DNA from: Micromonospora chalcea
GTDB taxonomy: Bacteria; Actinomycetota; Actinomycetes; Mycobacteriales; Micromonosporaceae
Assembly: GCF_002926165.1 (NCBI RefSeq)
Contig: NZ_MAGP01000176.1
Location: 1-64,000, forward strand
Reading direction: 5' to 3'
DNA length: 64,000 nt
Shown here: positions 42,117 to 50,738 of the stretch, piece by piece
Layout of the letters: each line of letters starts with the position of its first letter
How positions within the stretch are numbered: position 1 is the first letter of the stretch
The notes under the pieces: model-generated
Seen by the model: only the letters and a program-made list of their open reading frames with translations
What the model was told of the DNA's origin: nothing
Databases searched by the model: none
Made by a program: the position numbers and the translations under genes

Positions 42117-42737
42117 TCAGGTGGGGGTCGCCGGGCCGGGTACGAGGTTGAGCACCCGCATCGCGACGTCGACCGAGGCCTGGAGGTCTTCGCGGCTCGC
42201 GCCGGCTGCGGCGTGCACGGCGTGGCCCTCGCTGAGCGCCATCACGAACCGGGCGAGTGCCCGGCTGTCGACGCCTTCCGGGAGGTCGCCTTCCTTCGCC
42301 GCGCGGGACAGCCGTTCCTCCAGAGCGGTCTCGGTGGCGGCCCGGCCGGCGGCCAGCATCTCGGAGATGCGGGTGTTCTCCGGGGAACAGGAGAGCCCTC
42401 CCTGGATGGAGAGGCAGCCGGCGGGGTGGTCGTCGGCGGTGAGCGCGTCGGCGCTGGCGCGCAGGAAGCTCTCCACGGCGGCGTACGCGGTGGGTTGCTC
42501 TAGTGCGGCGCGGGCGTTGGCCAGGTTGGTCTCGTGGTAGCGGGCGAAGGCACGCCGGAACAGCTCCTCCTTGCTGCCGAAGGTGGCGTACAGGCTCGGC
42601 CGGTTGATGCCCATGGCGCTGGTGAGGGAGCTGAGCGACGCGCCTTCGTAACCGTGTCGCCAGAAGACCTCGGCGGCCCGGTCGAGGACCGTCTGCTCGT
42701 CGAAGGCTCGCGGCCGTCCCGGTGTCGAAGTGCCCAT
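42117..42737 (-). CDS. TetR-family transcriptional regulator
   Basis: A 206-residue repressor. The N-terminal HTH is RPRAFDEQTVLDRAAEVFWR, then HGYEGASLSSLTSAMGINRP, SLYATFGSKEELF. The C-terminal ligand domain is of the TetR_C type found in AcrR-like proteins. It is divergent from the SDR/F420 oxidoreductase genes across a 111-nt spacer with three similar operator-like sequences, so it likely represses that operon and itself. The inducer is probably an electrophile or a substrate of the SDR. Confidence 0.9.
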   Translation of the reverse strand: MGTSTPGRPRAFDEQTVLDRAAEVFWRHGYEGASLSSLTSAMGINRPSLYATFGSKEELFRRAFARYHETNLANARAALEQPTAYAAVESFLRASADALTADDHPAGCLSIQGGLSCSPENTRISEMLAAGRAATETALEERLSRAAKEGDLPEGVDSRALARFVMALSEGHAVHAAAGASREDLQASVDVAMRVLNLVPGPATPT

Positions 42738-42748
42738 GCACCTACTCT

Positions 42749-42827
42749 ACCGCTCGGTACAGAAGTGACGCAGCGCACCAACCGATCGGTACAGAACCTT
42801 GCTACGGTGACGTCACAACCGATCAGT
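42749..42827. promoter_or_regulatory. Three TetR operator-like sites
   Basis: Repeats of a palindromic decamer in the tetR-SDR spacer: ACCGCTCGGT at 42749-42758, the perfect ACCGATCGGT at 42781-42790, and ACCGATCAGT at 42818-42827. Each is followed by the same ACAGAA/ACAAAA tail. The third lies 22 nt before the SDR start. Confidence 0.65.
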
Positions 42828-42848
42828 ACAAAAGACCGAGGGAGACGC

Positions 42849-43535
42849 ATGACCGTCACGTTGATCACCGGCGCGAACAAGGGCATCGGTTTCGCGACCG
42901 CCGGGCAGCTTCTGGACCTGGGGCACATCGTCTACGTCGGGGTGCGCGACAAGCGCAAGGGCGAGGAGGCGGCGGCGACGCTCGGCGCGCGGTTCCTGCA
43001 CCTGGACGTGACCGACGACGCCTCGGTGACCGAGGCCCTGTCGACCATCGACGCGGCCCACGGCCGGCTCGACGTCCTGGTCAACAACGCGGGCGTCGCC
43101 GAGGAAGGCCCCGTCGACGGACCCACCGCGCTGCGCGTGTTCGACACCAACGTGGTCGGGATCATCCGGGTCACCGAGGCGGCACTGCCCCTGCTGCGCA
43201 GATCCGCCAATCCCACGGTGGTCACGGTGTCGAGCAGCGCGGGCTCCTTCTGGGCGACGAACAACCCGGACCGGCCGGAGTTCGATCTCGGGTTCCCGCT
43301 CTACTCGGCGTCCAAGGCGGCCGCCACCATGATCACCGTCAAGTACGCCCGGTCCCAGCCGGACATCAAGTTCAACGCGGTCGAGCCGGGCTTCACCGCC
43401 ACCGACATGACCGCCGCGCTCGGCGGTGGCAGGTCACCGGCCGAGAGCGCCCGGATCGTCGTACGTCTGGCGACGCTGCCCACGGACGGCCCGACCGGGA
43501 CGCTCCAGGACGAGTTCGGGCACCTGAACTGGTAG
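42849..43535 (+). CDS. Short-chain dehydrogenase/reductase (SDR)
   Basis: A 228-residue classical SDR. The cofactor site is TLITGANKGIGFATAGQLL, with VNNAGVAEEG, VTVSSSAGSFW (catalytic Ser), and YSASKAAATMITVKYA (catalytic Tyr and Lys). The NKGIG variant and basic residues (DKRKG) after the second strand suggest NADPH, like carbonyl reductases. It is the first gene of an operon with the F420-type oxidoreductase 28 nt downstream, divergent from tetR. Start ATG42849 follows GAGGGAGA. Confidence 0.9.
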   Translation: MTVTLITGANKGIGFATAGQLLDLGHIVYVGVRDKRKGEEAAATLGARFLHLDVTDDASVTEALSTIDAAHGRLDVLVNNAGVAEEGPVDGPTALRVFDTNVVGIIRVTEAALPLLRRSANPTVVTVSSSAGSFWATNNPDRPEFDLGFPLYSASKAAATMITVKYARSQPDIKFNAVEPGFTATDMTAALGGGRSPAESARIVVRLATLPTDGPTGTLQDEFGHLNW

Positions 43536-43563
43536 CCGCAGCCGACAGCCGGGAGGGGAACCC

Positions 43564-44217
43564 ATGACAACCATCGGCATCATCGGCGCGGGCGAGGTCG
43601 GCAGCCAGATCGCACGGGCGGCGATCGCGGCCGGGTACTCGGTCGTCATCGCCAACTCGCGCGGGCCCGAGACGTTGGCGGGCCTCGTCACCGAGCTGGG
43701 TCCGTCGGCGCGGGCGGCGTACGCCAGGGAGGCCGCGGCGGCGGGCGACTTCGCCGTCGTCGCCGTACCTCTGAAGGTCGTCAACGACATGCCGGCCGAG
43801 GAACTCGCGGGCAAGATCGTCCTGGACACGAACAACTACATGGTCTGGCGTGACGGGAACATCCCGGTCCTCGACTCGGGCGAGAAGACGGTCCACGAGC
43901 TACGCCAGGAACAGCTTCCCGCGTCGAAGGTCGCCAAGGCGTTCACCCACATCCAGGCGCCCCGCCTGCTCACCTCCGCCCGGCCCGCGGGCGCCCCTGA
44001 CCGGCTGGCGCTCTCCGTCTCCAGCAACTTCCCGGAGGCGGTTGCTCTGGTGACGCGGCTGTACGACCAGTTCGGTTTCGACACCGTGGACAACAGCCCG
44101 CTGAGCGAATCCTGGCGCACCGGCCCGGGTCAGCCCGCGTGGATCCGGCACGCGCACCAGAACCGCGAGGAGCTGGCCCTCAACCTGAGGAGAGCGCGGC
44201 GACTCGCGCAGCCGTGA
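43564..44217 (+). CDS. NADPH-dependent F420 reductase-like oxidoreductase
   Basis: A 217-residue protein with an N-terminal Rossmann site TTIGIIGAGEVGSQIARAAI and IANSRGPETL, the NADPH-binding variant seen in F420-dependent NADP reductases. The middle segment VVAVPLKVVNDMPAEELAGK and LDTNNYMVWRDGNIPVLDSG continues this similarity. It may couple NAD(P)H to F420 or act on a small carbonyl; F420 use is common in this phylum. It is the second gene of the TetR-controlled operon. Confidence 0.85.
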   Translation: MTTIGIIGAGEVGSQIARAAIAAGYSVVIANSRGPETLAGLVTELGPSARAAYAREAAAAGDFAVVAVPLKVVNDMPAEELAGKIVLDTNNYMVWRDGNIPVLDSGEKTVHELRQEQLPASKVAKAFTHIQAPRLLTSARPAGAPDRLALSVSSNFPEAVALVTRLYDQFGFDTVDNSPLSESWRTGPGQPAWIRHAHQNREELALNLRRARRLAQP

Positions 44218-44226
44218 CTCTCGGCG

Positions 44227-44424
44227 TCAGCGCCGCGTGCGCTCACCGGCCCGCTCGCGGGCGGGCTCCTCCGCGGCGAACGGGCTGCGCAGGCGGGTCA
44301 TGGAGGCGGCGCTGATGTCCGCGGCCGGACTGCGCTCCTCGTCGGTGGCCTTGCCCCCCTCGATGCTGAAGGGGTTCAGGGCGAACGTCTTGTCGGGCAC
44401 GTCGTGCTCCAAGGGAATCTGCAC
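44227..44424 (-). CDS. Small hypothetical protein (65 aa)
   Basis: Reads MQIPLEHDVPDKTFALNPFS, IEGGKATDEERSPAADISAA and ends in a basic RERAGERTRR. It is soluble and charged, with no known domain. Good start context and codon bias suggest a real gene. It converges on the F420-type oxidoreductase with a 9-nt gap. Confidence 0.5.
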   Translation of the reverse strand: MQIPLEHDVPDKTFALNPFSIEGGKATDEERSPAADISAASMTRLRSPFAAEEPARERAGERTRR

Positions 44425-44619
44425 GGCAGCACTCGACTCAGTCGTCGCGGCTGGGAAACCGTGGGAAGGGCAGGGGGTCGGCGATCAGCCGTCGACATCC
44501 CGCATCGACAGCCTAACCCCCGTCGGCCGCCTGGGCGAGCCACGTCGACCAGGAGCACGCGGACGGGCCCGGCGCGGAGGAACGTACCTCCGTGCCGGGC
44601 CCGCAGGCGTCGTGCGGGG
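44425..44619. other. Short spacer upstream of the small gene and downstream of the cellulase
   Basis: No gene is seen in these 195 nt. They hold the 3' flank of the cellulase gene and the 5' flank of the small gene. Confidence 0.35.
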
Positions 44620-46026
44620 TCAGGCGGCGCAGGTGGCCGTCGAGCCCTGACCGGTGCCGGTGCCCTGGAAGCCGAAGTTGGTCGTCTGCCCGGCGCCGAC
44701 CTGTCCGTTGTAGCCCACGTTCGTGAACCGGACGGTGCCGCTGGTGCCGCTGGCCTGGGCGTTCCAGGTGCCGGTGATCGCCGCGCCGCTGGGCAGCGCG
44801 ACGGTCACGGTCCAGCCGTTGATGCTCGCCGAACCGGCGGTGACGTTCACGCTCGCGGTGAAGCCGCCGTTCCACTGGTTGATCGCGACCGACGCGGAGC
44901 AGCCGTTACCGCCCGGCGGCGGCGTGGTCGGGGGCGCCGTGGTCGGCGGCGCGGTCGTCGGCGGCGCGGTGGTGGGCGGAGCAGTGGTCGGCGGGTTGGT
45001 CGTCGGCGGCGCGGTGGTGGGCGGGTTGGGCGCGCCGTTGGCCAGGCTGAAGGCCAGGTCCGGCTGGAACGAACCGGCCGTGTAGCGGCAGCCGTCCGCC
45101 TCACCCGGCGGCTTCACCCAGAGGTACGCATCAATGTTGGCGTCGCCGGTGTTCGTCGTGGGGTACTGCCCGATGCGCCGGTCGGTGTTGTCGTCGGCGC
45201 ACCAGTCCCCGGCCGCTCCGCCGTTGCGGCTGGTGTCGATGACCTGCCGCTTGCCGGAGATGCCCATGCCGTTGAGGGCGGAGATGACGGCCCGGCCGAA
45301 GTTCGCCTCGCTGGACGTGGGGTTGAAGTTCGACACGTTGGTGAAGAAGCCGTCGGCGTACTGCACGCCGGCCGCGCGGAGCCGGTTGGCCGTGTCGTTG
45401 GCGCTGTTCCAGGTGGAGTGGCCGCCGTCGAGGTACACCTTGGCGTTGGGGTTGCCCGACTTGATGGTCTGGGTCGCCGTGGTGAGCGCCTGGTTGCGGG
45501 CGTTCAGCTCGCTGGTGCTCAGGCAGGTCTGCAGGGCCAGCGAGTCGGTCTCCAGGATGATCAGGACCGTCTGGTTGCCGAGCCCGCGGGCGAAGTTGGA
45601 CACCCAGGTCTGGTACTGGTTGAGGTCCGGCGCGCCACCGGCGCTGGCGCCGCCGCAGTCGCGGTTGGTGATCTCGTACACCGACAGCACCGGGATCTGC
45701 TGTGCCGCGTTGGCGGCGCCGATGAAGCTGGAGACCTCGGACTGGATGGTCGACGGGTTGAAGTTGGCGTACCAGCGGGCCTGCGGCTGGCTGGCGATCT
45801 TGTCGCGGATGACGGCGGCGCGGGAGTCGCCCGGGTTGGCGGCGACCCAGCGGACGACTGCCGAGGACGGGTCGCGGTAGAGCGATCCGGACACGGTGCC
45901 GGCGGACGCGCCGCCGACGGCGAGGCCGACGCCGGCGGCGGCGAGACCCGCTACGGCCGCCACGCTGATGGCCGCTGACCTGCGGCGGGCGGAGAGGATA
46001 GCCACGACGTGTTTCCTCCTGATCAC
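44620..46026 (-). CDS. Secreted GH6 cellulase with CBM2
   Basis: A 468-residue exported glucanase. The signal peptide (RRRSAAISVAAVAGLAAAGV) ends near ASA. The GH6 catalytic domain (about 45-335) shows IPVLSVYEITNRDCGGASAG, LIILETDSLALQ (the usual EPD is ETD here) and VIDTSRNGG, with DAYLWVKPPGEADG near its end. A Pro/Thr linker with eight TTAPP-type repeats follows, then a type 2 cellulose-binding module (about 380-468, WNGGFTASVNVTAG, INGWTVTVALPSG). It hydrolyses beta-1,4-glucan outside the cell, probably as an endoglucanase. An operator-like site lies 20 nt upstream of the start. It is transcribed alone, away from the PAS/GAF gene. Confidence 0.93.
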   Translation of the reverse strand: MIRRKHVVAILSARRRSAAISVAAVAGLAAAGVGLAVGGASAGTVSGSLYRDPSSAVVRWVAANPGDSRAAVIRDKIASQPQARWYANFNPSTIQSEVSSFIGAANAAQQIPVLSVYEITNRDCGGASAGGAPDLNQYQTWVSNFARGLGNQTVLIILETDSLALQTCLSTSELNARNQALTTATQTIKSGNPNAKVYLDGGHSTWNSANDTANRLRAAGVQYADGFFTNVSNFNPTSSEANFGRAVISALNGMGISGKRQVIDTSRNGGAAGDWCADDNTDRRIGQYPTTNTGDANIDAYLWVKPPGEADGCRYTAGSFQPDLAFSLANGAPNPPTTAPPTTNPPTTAPPTTAPPTTAPPTTAPPTTPPPGGNGCSASVAINQWNGGFTASVNVTAGSASINGWTVTVALPSGAAITGTWNAQASGTSGTVRFTNVGYNGQVGAGQTTNFGFQGTGTGQGSTATCAA

Positions 46027-46045
46027 ATCGACGTATCTAAGTTCG

Positions 46046-46059
46046 TGGGAGCGTTCCCA
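46046..46059. promoter_or_regulatory. CebR/CelR-type operator TGGGAGCGTTCCCA
   Basis: A 14-bp near-perfect palindrome matching the TGGGAGCGCTCCCA box bound by LacI-type cellobiose-responsive repressors in actinobacteria. It lies 20 nt upstream of the cellulase start codon, so repression would be relieved by cellobiose. Confidence 0.85.
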
Positions 46060-46159
46060 CGACGGTAACGGAGGCGGACGTCGATGCCAAGATGTGAACG
46101 TCGGTCACTGACCCGTAATCTTGCGACGGTCGACGAAGCGGCGGGGAGGAAGACCAGGC

Positions 46160-47428
46160 ATGACGGCGCTACCAGGCCAGGACCTGCCCAGGCCGGCGGA
46201 CGAGGACCTGCGGACGCTGTTCGGCAAGTCCATCGCCGTCTTCGCGGCGCTCGCCGGGCCGACGCACGTGGTGGAGGCGGCGAACCCGGCATTCTTCGCC
46301 GCCATCGGTGAGGAACGCGCACGTACCGGAGTTCCGCTCGCCGAGTTGATGCCGGAACTGGACGGCCAGGGCTTCATCGCCCTGCTGGACGAGGTCTACC
46401 GGACGGGCGAGTCCTACACCGGTCACGACGCCCGGATCATGCTGGGCACCGGCTCGCAAGCGCGGGAGGCGTTCTTCGACTTCACCTACGAGGCGCGCCG
46501 TGACGCCGCCGGCACGGTGACCGGGATCCGCGTGATCGGGGTGGAGACCACGCAGGTCAAGCACGCGCAACGGCTGATGGCCGAGCACCGCGCCATGCTG
46601 GAGCAGATCGCCCGGCAGGCGCCCCTGACCGAGGTGCTCGACGGGATGGCCCGCTGCATCGAGAACCTCGCGCCGCAGGAGGTGCTCGTCTCCGTCCTGC
46701 TCGCCGACGCCGACGGCCGGCACCTGCGCCACGGCGCCGCGCCCAGCCTGCCCGACTTCTACAACGAGGCCATCGACGGGATCGCCACCGGTGAGGGCGT
46801 CGGATCGTGCGGCACCGCCGCGCACCGGCGGGAGCCGGTCGTCGTCACCGACATCGCCACCGACCCGTTCTGGGCCGACTTCCGCGATCTGGCCGAGCGG
46901 GCCGGACTCGCCGCCTGCTGGTCCACGCCGATCCTGGCCCGCGACGGCAGCCTGCTCGGCACGTTCGCCATGTACCACCGCACCCCGCGCGTCCCGCGGG
47001 ACACCGATCTGGCCCTCGCCCGGGTCTTCACCGGCACCGCCGCCCTGGCCATCGAACGTCACCACATCGAACAGGCGAAGTCCGAAGCGGACGCCCGTGC
47101 GCGAGCCGCCCACGACGAGCTGGCCCGGGTGGTGCGGGCGGAGCGGGAGCTACGGGCCGAGGCGGAACAGCGCGCCGCCGCGGCGGCGGAACTCACCGCC
47201 CGGCTGCGCGCCGCCGCCGCCGCGCAGGCCGCCACTCCCCGCCCCGAGCGGTGTCAGCTCGGCGGCAGCGACGGCTGCGCCGCGCCCGCCGAGATCAAGG
47301 TCGCCGACTCGTGGGGCGACTCGGCGTGGGGCTGCCCGGCGCACGTCGAGGAAGCCGTCATCAACGTCCGTTCGGTCTTCATCGCCAACGAGGAGCTCGG
47401 CGGCCTGTCCGCCTACCTCGACCGCTGA
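46160..47428 (+). CDS. PAS-GAF sensory protein with Cys-rich tail
   Basis: A 422-residue soluble sensor from ATG46160. A PAS-like domain (about 25-130; FGKSIAVFAALAGPTHVVEA, ANPAFFAAIGEERARTG, YTGHDARIML) is followed by a GAF domain (about 150-305; DGMARCIENLAPQEVLVSVL, IATGEGVGSCGTAAHRREPV). A coiled-coil Glu/Ala/Arg linker follows, then a C-terminal block with CQLGGSDGCAAPAEIKVADS and WGCPAHVEEA. The last part has three Cys and one His that could bind a metal; it is not a histidine kinase or GGDEF domain. The GAF keeps the SCGTAAHR pocket seen in light or redox sensors. It is divergent from the cellulase. Confidence 0.78.
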   Translation: MTALPGQDLPRPADEDLRTLFGKSIAVFAALAGPTHVVEAANPAFFAAIGEERARTGVPLAELMPELDGQGFIALLDEVYRTGESYTGHDARIMLGTGSQAREAFFDFTYEARRDAAGTVTGIRVIGVETTQVKHAQRLMAEHRAMLEQIARQAPLTEVLDGMARCIENLAPQEVLVSVLLADADGRHLRHGAAPSLPDFYNEAIDGIATGEGVGSCGTAAHRREPVVVTDIATDPFWADFRDLAERAGLAACWSTPILARDGSLLGTFAMYHRTPRVPRDTDLALARVFTGTAALAIERHHIEQAKSEADARARAAHDELARVVRAERELRAEAEQRAAAAAELTARLRAAAAAQAATPRPERCQLGGSDGCAAPAEIKVADSWGDSAWGCPAHVEEAVINVRSVFIANEELGGLSAYLDR

Positions 47429-47433
47429 CGCTC

Positions 47434-48501
47434 TCAGAGCTGCACGACGTGGCCCACCCGGGGCGGCGTACGGCCGGCGAGGACGTCGAGCCAGGCGTCC
47501 CGCAGCGCCTCCGGACCGGCGCCGGCCCGCACGTCGAGCCATCCGCTCACCACCTGCGAGAACCGCTGCCAGGCGTCGGCGAACCGGGCGTCGAGGCCGT
47601 CGCCGCCCCAGTCCCGGCTGCGCTTGCGCATCTGGACCGGCGCGAAGAAGACCTCCTCGGCGGCGTCGGCGTTCGGCGTCTGCCGGGTCAGGCCGACGGC
47701 GATGTCCCGGACGAGCCGGTCGCCGAGGTGGGCCCGCAGGGCGGCCCGGTGCGCGGGAGCGCCGGACAGGTCGAGGTAGACCGTCGGCACGACGTCGAGC
47801 GCCGCGATGTCGTCGTACGCGAGGACATCGTCGTAGCAGCCGAGCGACCTGGTGAAGGCGAGGTTGCCGGGCGAGGTGAGCCCGATCAGGCGATGGCCGC
47901 GGCCGTGCAGCTCGAACGCGGCGGCGTACGCCGTCTTGCTCGACGCCGACGACAGCACAAGCGATTCCGCGCCGTACCAGTCGTTGTCGACGACCTGGTC
48001 GGCGAGCATGAACGAGGTGAAGAACAGCGGCCGGAACAGGATCAGCAGGTCCTCCTGCTCCGCCCGGTACGCGGGGTCGCCGGTGGTCGACCGGTAGGAG
48101 TTGTACGGCGAGGGCAGCCCGGCCCGGTGCGGGCTGGCGTCCCGGAAGCCGGTCCCGTCCACCCGCTCCGGGCGTACCACGAGGTGGCCGGCGGGCGGCA
48201 GGTAGCCGTAGACCCGCACGCCCGGCTCAACTTCTGACACTGTGGATGCAACCACCTCGGCGAAGCCCCACAGCGGCGGCAGTCCCCACCGCCGGTCGAG
48301 CCCGCGCGGCTCGGGCGGGAAGAACTCCCAGTAGCGCATCGCCTCGCCGAGCACCGCGTACGTCACGTTGTTGGCGGTCAGGCCGACCCGGTCCACGCGC
48401 AGCAGCGCCTCCCCGTCGGCGAGGGCGGGCGCCGCGCCGTCGGCGAGCGTGGTGCGGGAGAGGTCGTCACGGGCCACAGCGAACGTCCACGAGTCAGCCA
48501 T
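47434..48501 (-). CDS. DUF2855 family protein (MDR-like fold)
   Basis: A 355-residue protein: LLRVDRVGLTANNVTYAVLG, MRYWEFFPPEPRGLDRRWGL, PLWGFAEVVAS, then VRVYGYLPPAGHLVVRPERV and the nucleotide-fold part LVLSSASSKTAYAAAFELHG. This is the DUF2855 family, related to medium-chain dehydrogenases but without known substrate. It converges with the PAS/GAF gene (5 nt). It lies 94 nt downstream of the radical SAM gene and is probably the flank of the RiPP cluster, not part of it. Confidence 0.82.
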   Translation of the reverse strand: MADSWTFAVARDDLSRTTLADGAAPALADGEALLRVDRVGLTANNVTYAVLGEAMRYWEFFPPEPRGLDRRWGLPPLWGFAEVVASTVSEVEPGVRVYGYLPPAGHLVVRPERVDGTGFRDASPHRAGLPSPYNSYRSTTGDPAYRAEQEDLLILFRPLFFTSFMLADQVVDNDWYGAESLVLSSASSKTAYAAAFELHGRGHRLIGLTSPGNLAFTRSLGCYDDVLAYDDIAALDVVPTVYLDLSGAPAHRAALRAHLGDRLVRDIAVGLTRQTPNADAAEEVFFAPVQMRKRSRDWGGDGLDARFADAWQRFSQVVSGWLDVRAGAGPEALRDAWLDVLAGRTPPRVGHVVQL

Positions 48502-48595
48502 GGCCTGACGCTAGGCAGCAGCGAAACCGGAAACAAGTGCACTGGGAGTGCAAAATCCCACTCGGCGGGGTGCGCCGGCCCGACCGGCGCTCGGG

Positions 48596-50728
48596 TCACC
48601 GCGTCGGCCGGGCCGGGGCCGGGAGCTGGTGCCGGCGGATCAGCCGCTGCCCGATGAACGTGCGCCAGACCCGGTCGGCGACCGCCGGTTCGACGATCCA
48701 GAGCCGACGCTGCGCCTCGGCGAGCGTGAGCGGCGTGCTGAACAGGTCCAGGAACAGACGGCTGCTGCGGTTGAGCGCGAACACCTGGCCGTCGGTGCGG
48801 CGGAACAGGTGCCGGTTCGCCGGCAGGTCGCCGGGGACGCCCTCCTGCTCGTCGGACCGGATCCGCCGGTACGCGTCCCAGACCTGCTCGTCGTCGCGGT
48901 CCACGAACGCGCCGTTGGCGAGGAACTCGGTCCGGTCGTCGGTGTCGTGCCGCACCCGGTCGTGGGCGAGCACACCACGTACCGCGGTGCCGTACCGGTC
49001 GTGGTAGAAGAACGTGTGCGGGGTGTCGGTGCTGCCCAGCCAGGGACGGTGGAAGTGTCCCGGGTTGAGGTCGGCCTTGGCCCGGGCGACCTCGGCCTGC
49101 GCCGCCTCGGTCACCGGCTCGTCGTACCGGAGCATCCGGACGATGTCCGAACCCTCCACCGGCCGCACGTTCGTGATGCCGAACCGCTCCGGCTCCTTGG
49201 CGACGATGGCGCCCGGGGTCAGCATGAAGTCGCCGAGCCCGCCGAGGGTCCACAGGTCGGGGTTGTCGCGCAGGAACGCGATGCTGTCCAGCGCCTCCTC
49301 GCGGGTCTCGGTGGGAAAGCCGGTGAAGCCCATCATCTGCACGCCGATGTTGGCCTTCGTCATCGCGGTCATGGTGCGCCGTACCTGCTCCGGTCTGGTG
49401 CCCTTGTCGATCAGGTCGAGGATGCGCTGGTTGCCGGACTCGAAACCGACCGACACGGCCACGCATCCGCTGCGCCGCAGCAGCTCGCAGCGCTCGTCCG
49501 ACCAGTACTTCTCCAGCCGGATCTCGGCGCCCCAGCGGAAGTCGAGCCCGCGCTCCACGACCTGCTCGGCGAAGCGCAGGATGGTCGCGGGAGCGAGCAC
49601 GTCCACGGAGAAGTAGATGAACTTGGCGAACTTCGACAGCTCGGTGACGTCCGTGATCATCTTGCCGACCGTGTCCTGCCGCCACGGGCTCGTCGGGCCG
49701 TCGGTGTTCAGGCCGTAGTCGCAGAACGTGCACTTGTTCCAGTAGCAGCCGCGGGTCGGCGAGTAGTAGACGAACCGTTCCGGGCTGAGGTAGAGGTCCC
49801 AGGGCAGACCGGAGAAGTCCGGGACCGGCACCTGCGCCAGACGCTCGTAGCGCAGGGGCAGCTGGCGCTGGCGGCCGTACTTGGGGTGCAGGCGGACGTT
49901 GGGGTGCCCGGCCGGCAGGGTGCCGGCCGCCACCGCGTCCAGGATCTCCGTGTACGCGGTCTCCCCCTCCCCGACCACGATCGCGTCGAAGTCGGCGAGC
50001 ACCTGGAAGACGTACTCGGGTCTGCTGGCGCACTTCCAGACGTCGGAGATCTCCGTGCCGCCCGCGACGAGGAAGACGTCCGGGCAGGCCCGGCGGACGA
50101 GCCGGGCGATCCAGAGCGCGAACGGAAGCTGCCACTGATAGGTGGCGCTGATCCCGATCACCTGGTGGCCACCGGCGGCCAGCCGCGGGATCAGCACGTC
50201 CTCGTAGTACGGCTGGAAGGGCTTGTTGAGCCGGCCGAGCAGCGCCTCGTCGGTCAGCGCGGCCACCGAGCCGATCGAGATCATCGGCGGTGGCTGCAGC
50301 CGGAAGCCGGCGCGGAACTGCCCGGGGAACCCGACCGCGCCGAGCGCGTCCATCCAGGAGATCACGCCTTCGACCGCGTCCTGGTAGTGCCGGTAGTCGT
50401 AGAACAGGTTCGGATCCTGCAACACCCCGATCGACCGGCGCAGCCGCTCCGGATCGGGGTCGGGCAGGCCGAGGTGGTTCGCCCGGGCCATCAGCGCGTC
50501 CGGGCCGCTGAGGTCGTCGGTCGAGGACCGGGACAGCTCCCGTCGCAGCCACTCGTACGCCGACGGCGTGTACGAGTGGTGGAACGCCTCGATGTTGGCG
50601 TCGATGATCTCCGCCGGCCGGTGCCCCTGCGCCCGGGCGTACGAGTCGAGGTAGTTCAGGGAGTGGTACCCCGAGGTGGGGTCGGTCAGCGGGGGGTAGA
50701 CCAGTGCCGCCTTCACCGTTCCGCTCAT
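48596..50728 (-). CDS. Cobalamin-type radical SAM enzyme, RiPP maturation
   Basis: A 710-residue enzyme. The N-terminal part (about 1-270) is a B12-binding-like Rossmann domain (VAGGTEISDVWKCASRPEYV, FDAIVVGEGETAYTEILDAV). The radical SAM core starts near residue 325 with YYSPTRGCYWNKCTFCDYGL: the iron-sulfur Cys are spaced CX4CX2C, a spacing also met in other B12-type radical SAM proteins. A GFESGNQRILDLIDKGT helix follows. Residues about 620-700 (GQVFALNRSSRLFLDLFSTP, LTLAEAQRRLWIVEPAVADR) resemble a PqqD/RRE leader-binding domain. It may C-methylate or otherwise alter the precursor backbone; the actual reaction is unknown. It begins 11 nt after tfuA. Confidence 0.85.
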   Translation of the reverse strand: MSGTVKAALVYPPLTDPTSGYHSLNYLDSYARAQGHRPAEIIDANIEAFHHSYTPSAYEWLRRELSRSSTDDLSGPDALMARANHLGLPDPDPERLRRSIGVLQDPNLFYDYRHYQDAVEGVISWMDALGAVGFPGQFRAGFRLQPPPMISIGSVAALTDEALLGRLNKPFQPYYEDVLIPRLAAGGHQVIGISATYQWQLPFALWIARLVRRACPDVFLVAGGTEISDVWKCASRPEYVFQVLADFDAIVVGEGETAYTEILDAVAAGTLPAGHPNVRLHPKYGRQRQLPLRYERLAQVPVPDFSGLPWDLYLSPERFVYYSPTRGCYWNKCTFCDYGLNTDGPTSPWRQDTVGKMITDVTELSKFAKFIYFSVDVLAPATILRFAEQVVERGLDFRWGAEIRLEKYWSDERCELLRRSGCVAVSVGFESGNQRILDLIDKGTRPEQVRRTMTAMTKANIGVQMMGFTGFPTETREEALDSIAFLRDNPDLWTLGGLGDFMLTPGAIVAKEPERFGITNVRPVEGSDIVRMLRYDEPVTEAAQAEVARAKADLNPGHFHRPWLGSTDTPHTFFYHDRYGTAVRGVLAHDRVRHDTDDRTEFLANGAFVDRDDEQVWDAYRRIRSDEQEGVPGDLPANRHLFRRTDGQVFALNRSSRLFLDLFSTPLTLAEAQRRLWIVEPAVADRVWRTFIGQRLIRRHQLPAPARPTR

Positions 50729-50738
50729 CGACGCCTCC

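Noticed and set aside
44920..45040. Repetitive sequence resembling a CRISPR or tandem array
   Set aside because: It encodes the Pro/Thr linker of the cellulase in frame; there are no spacers.
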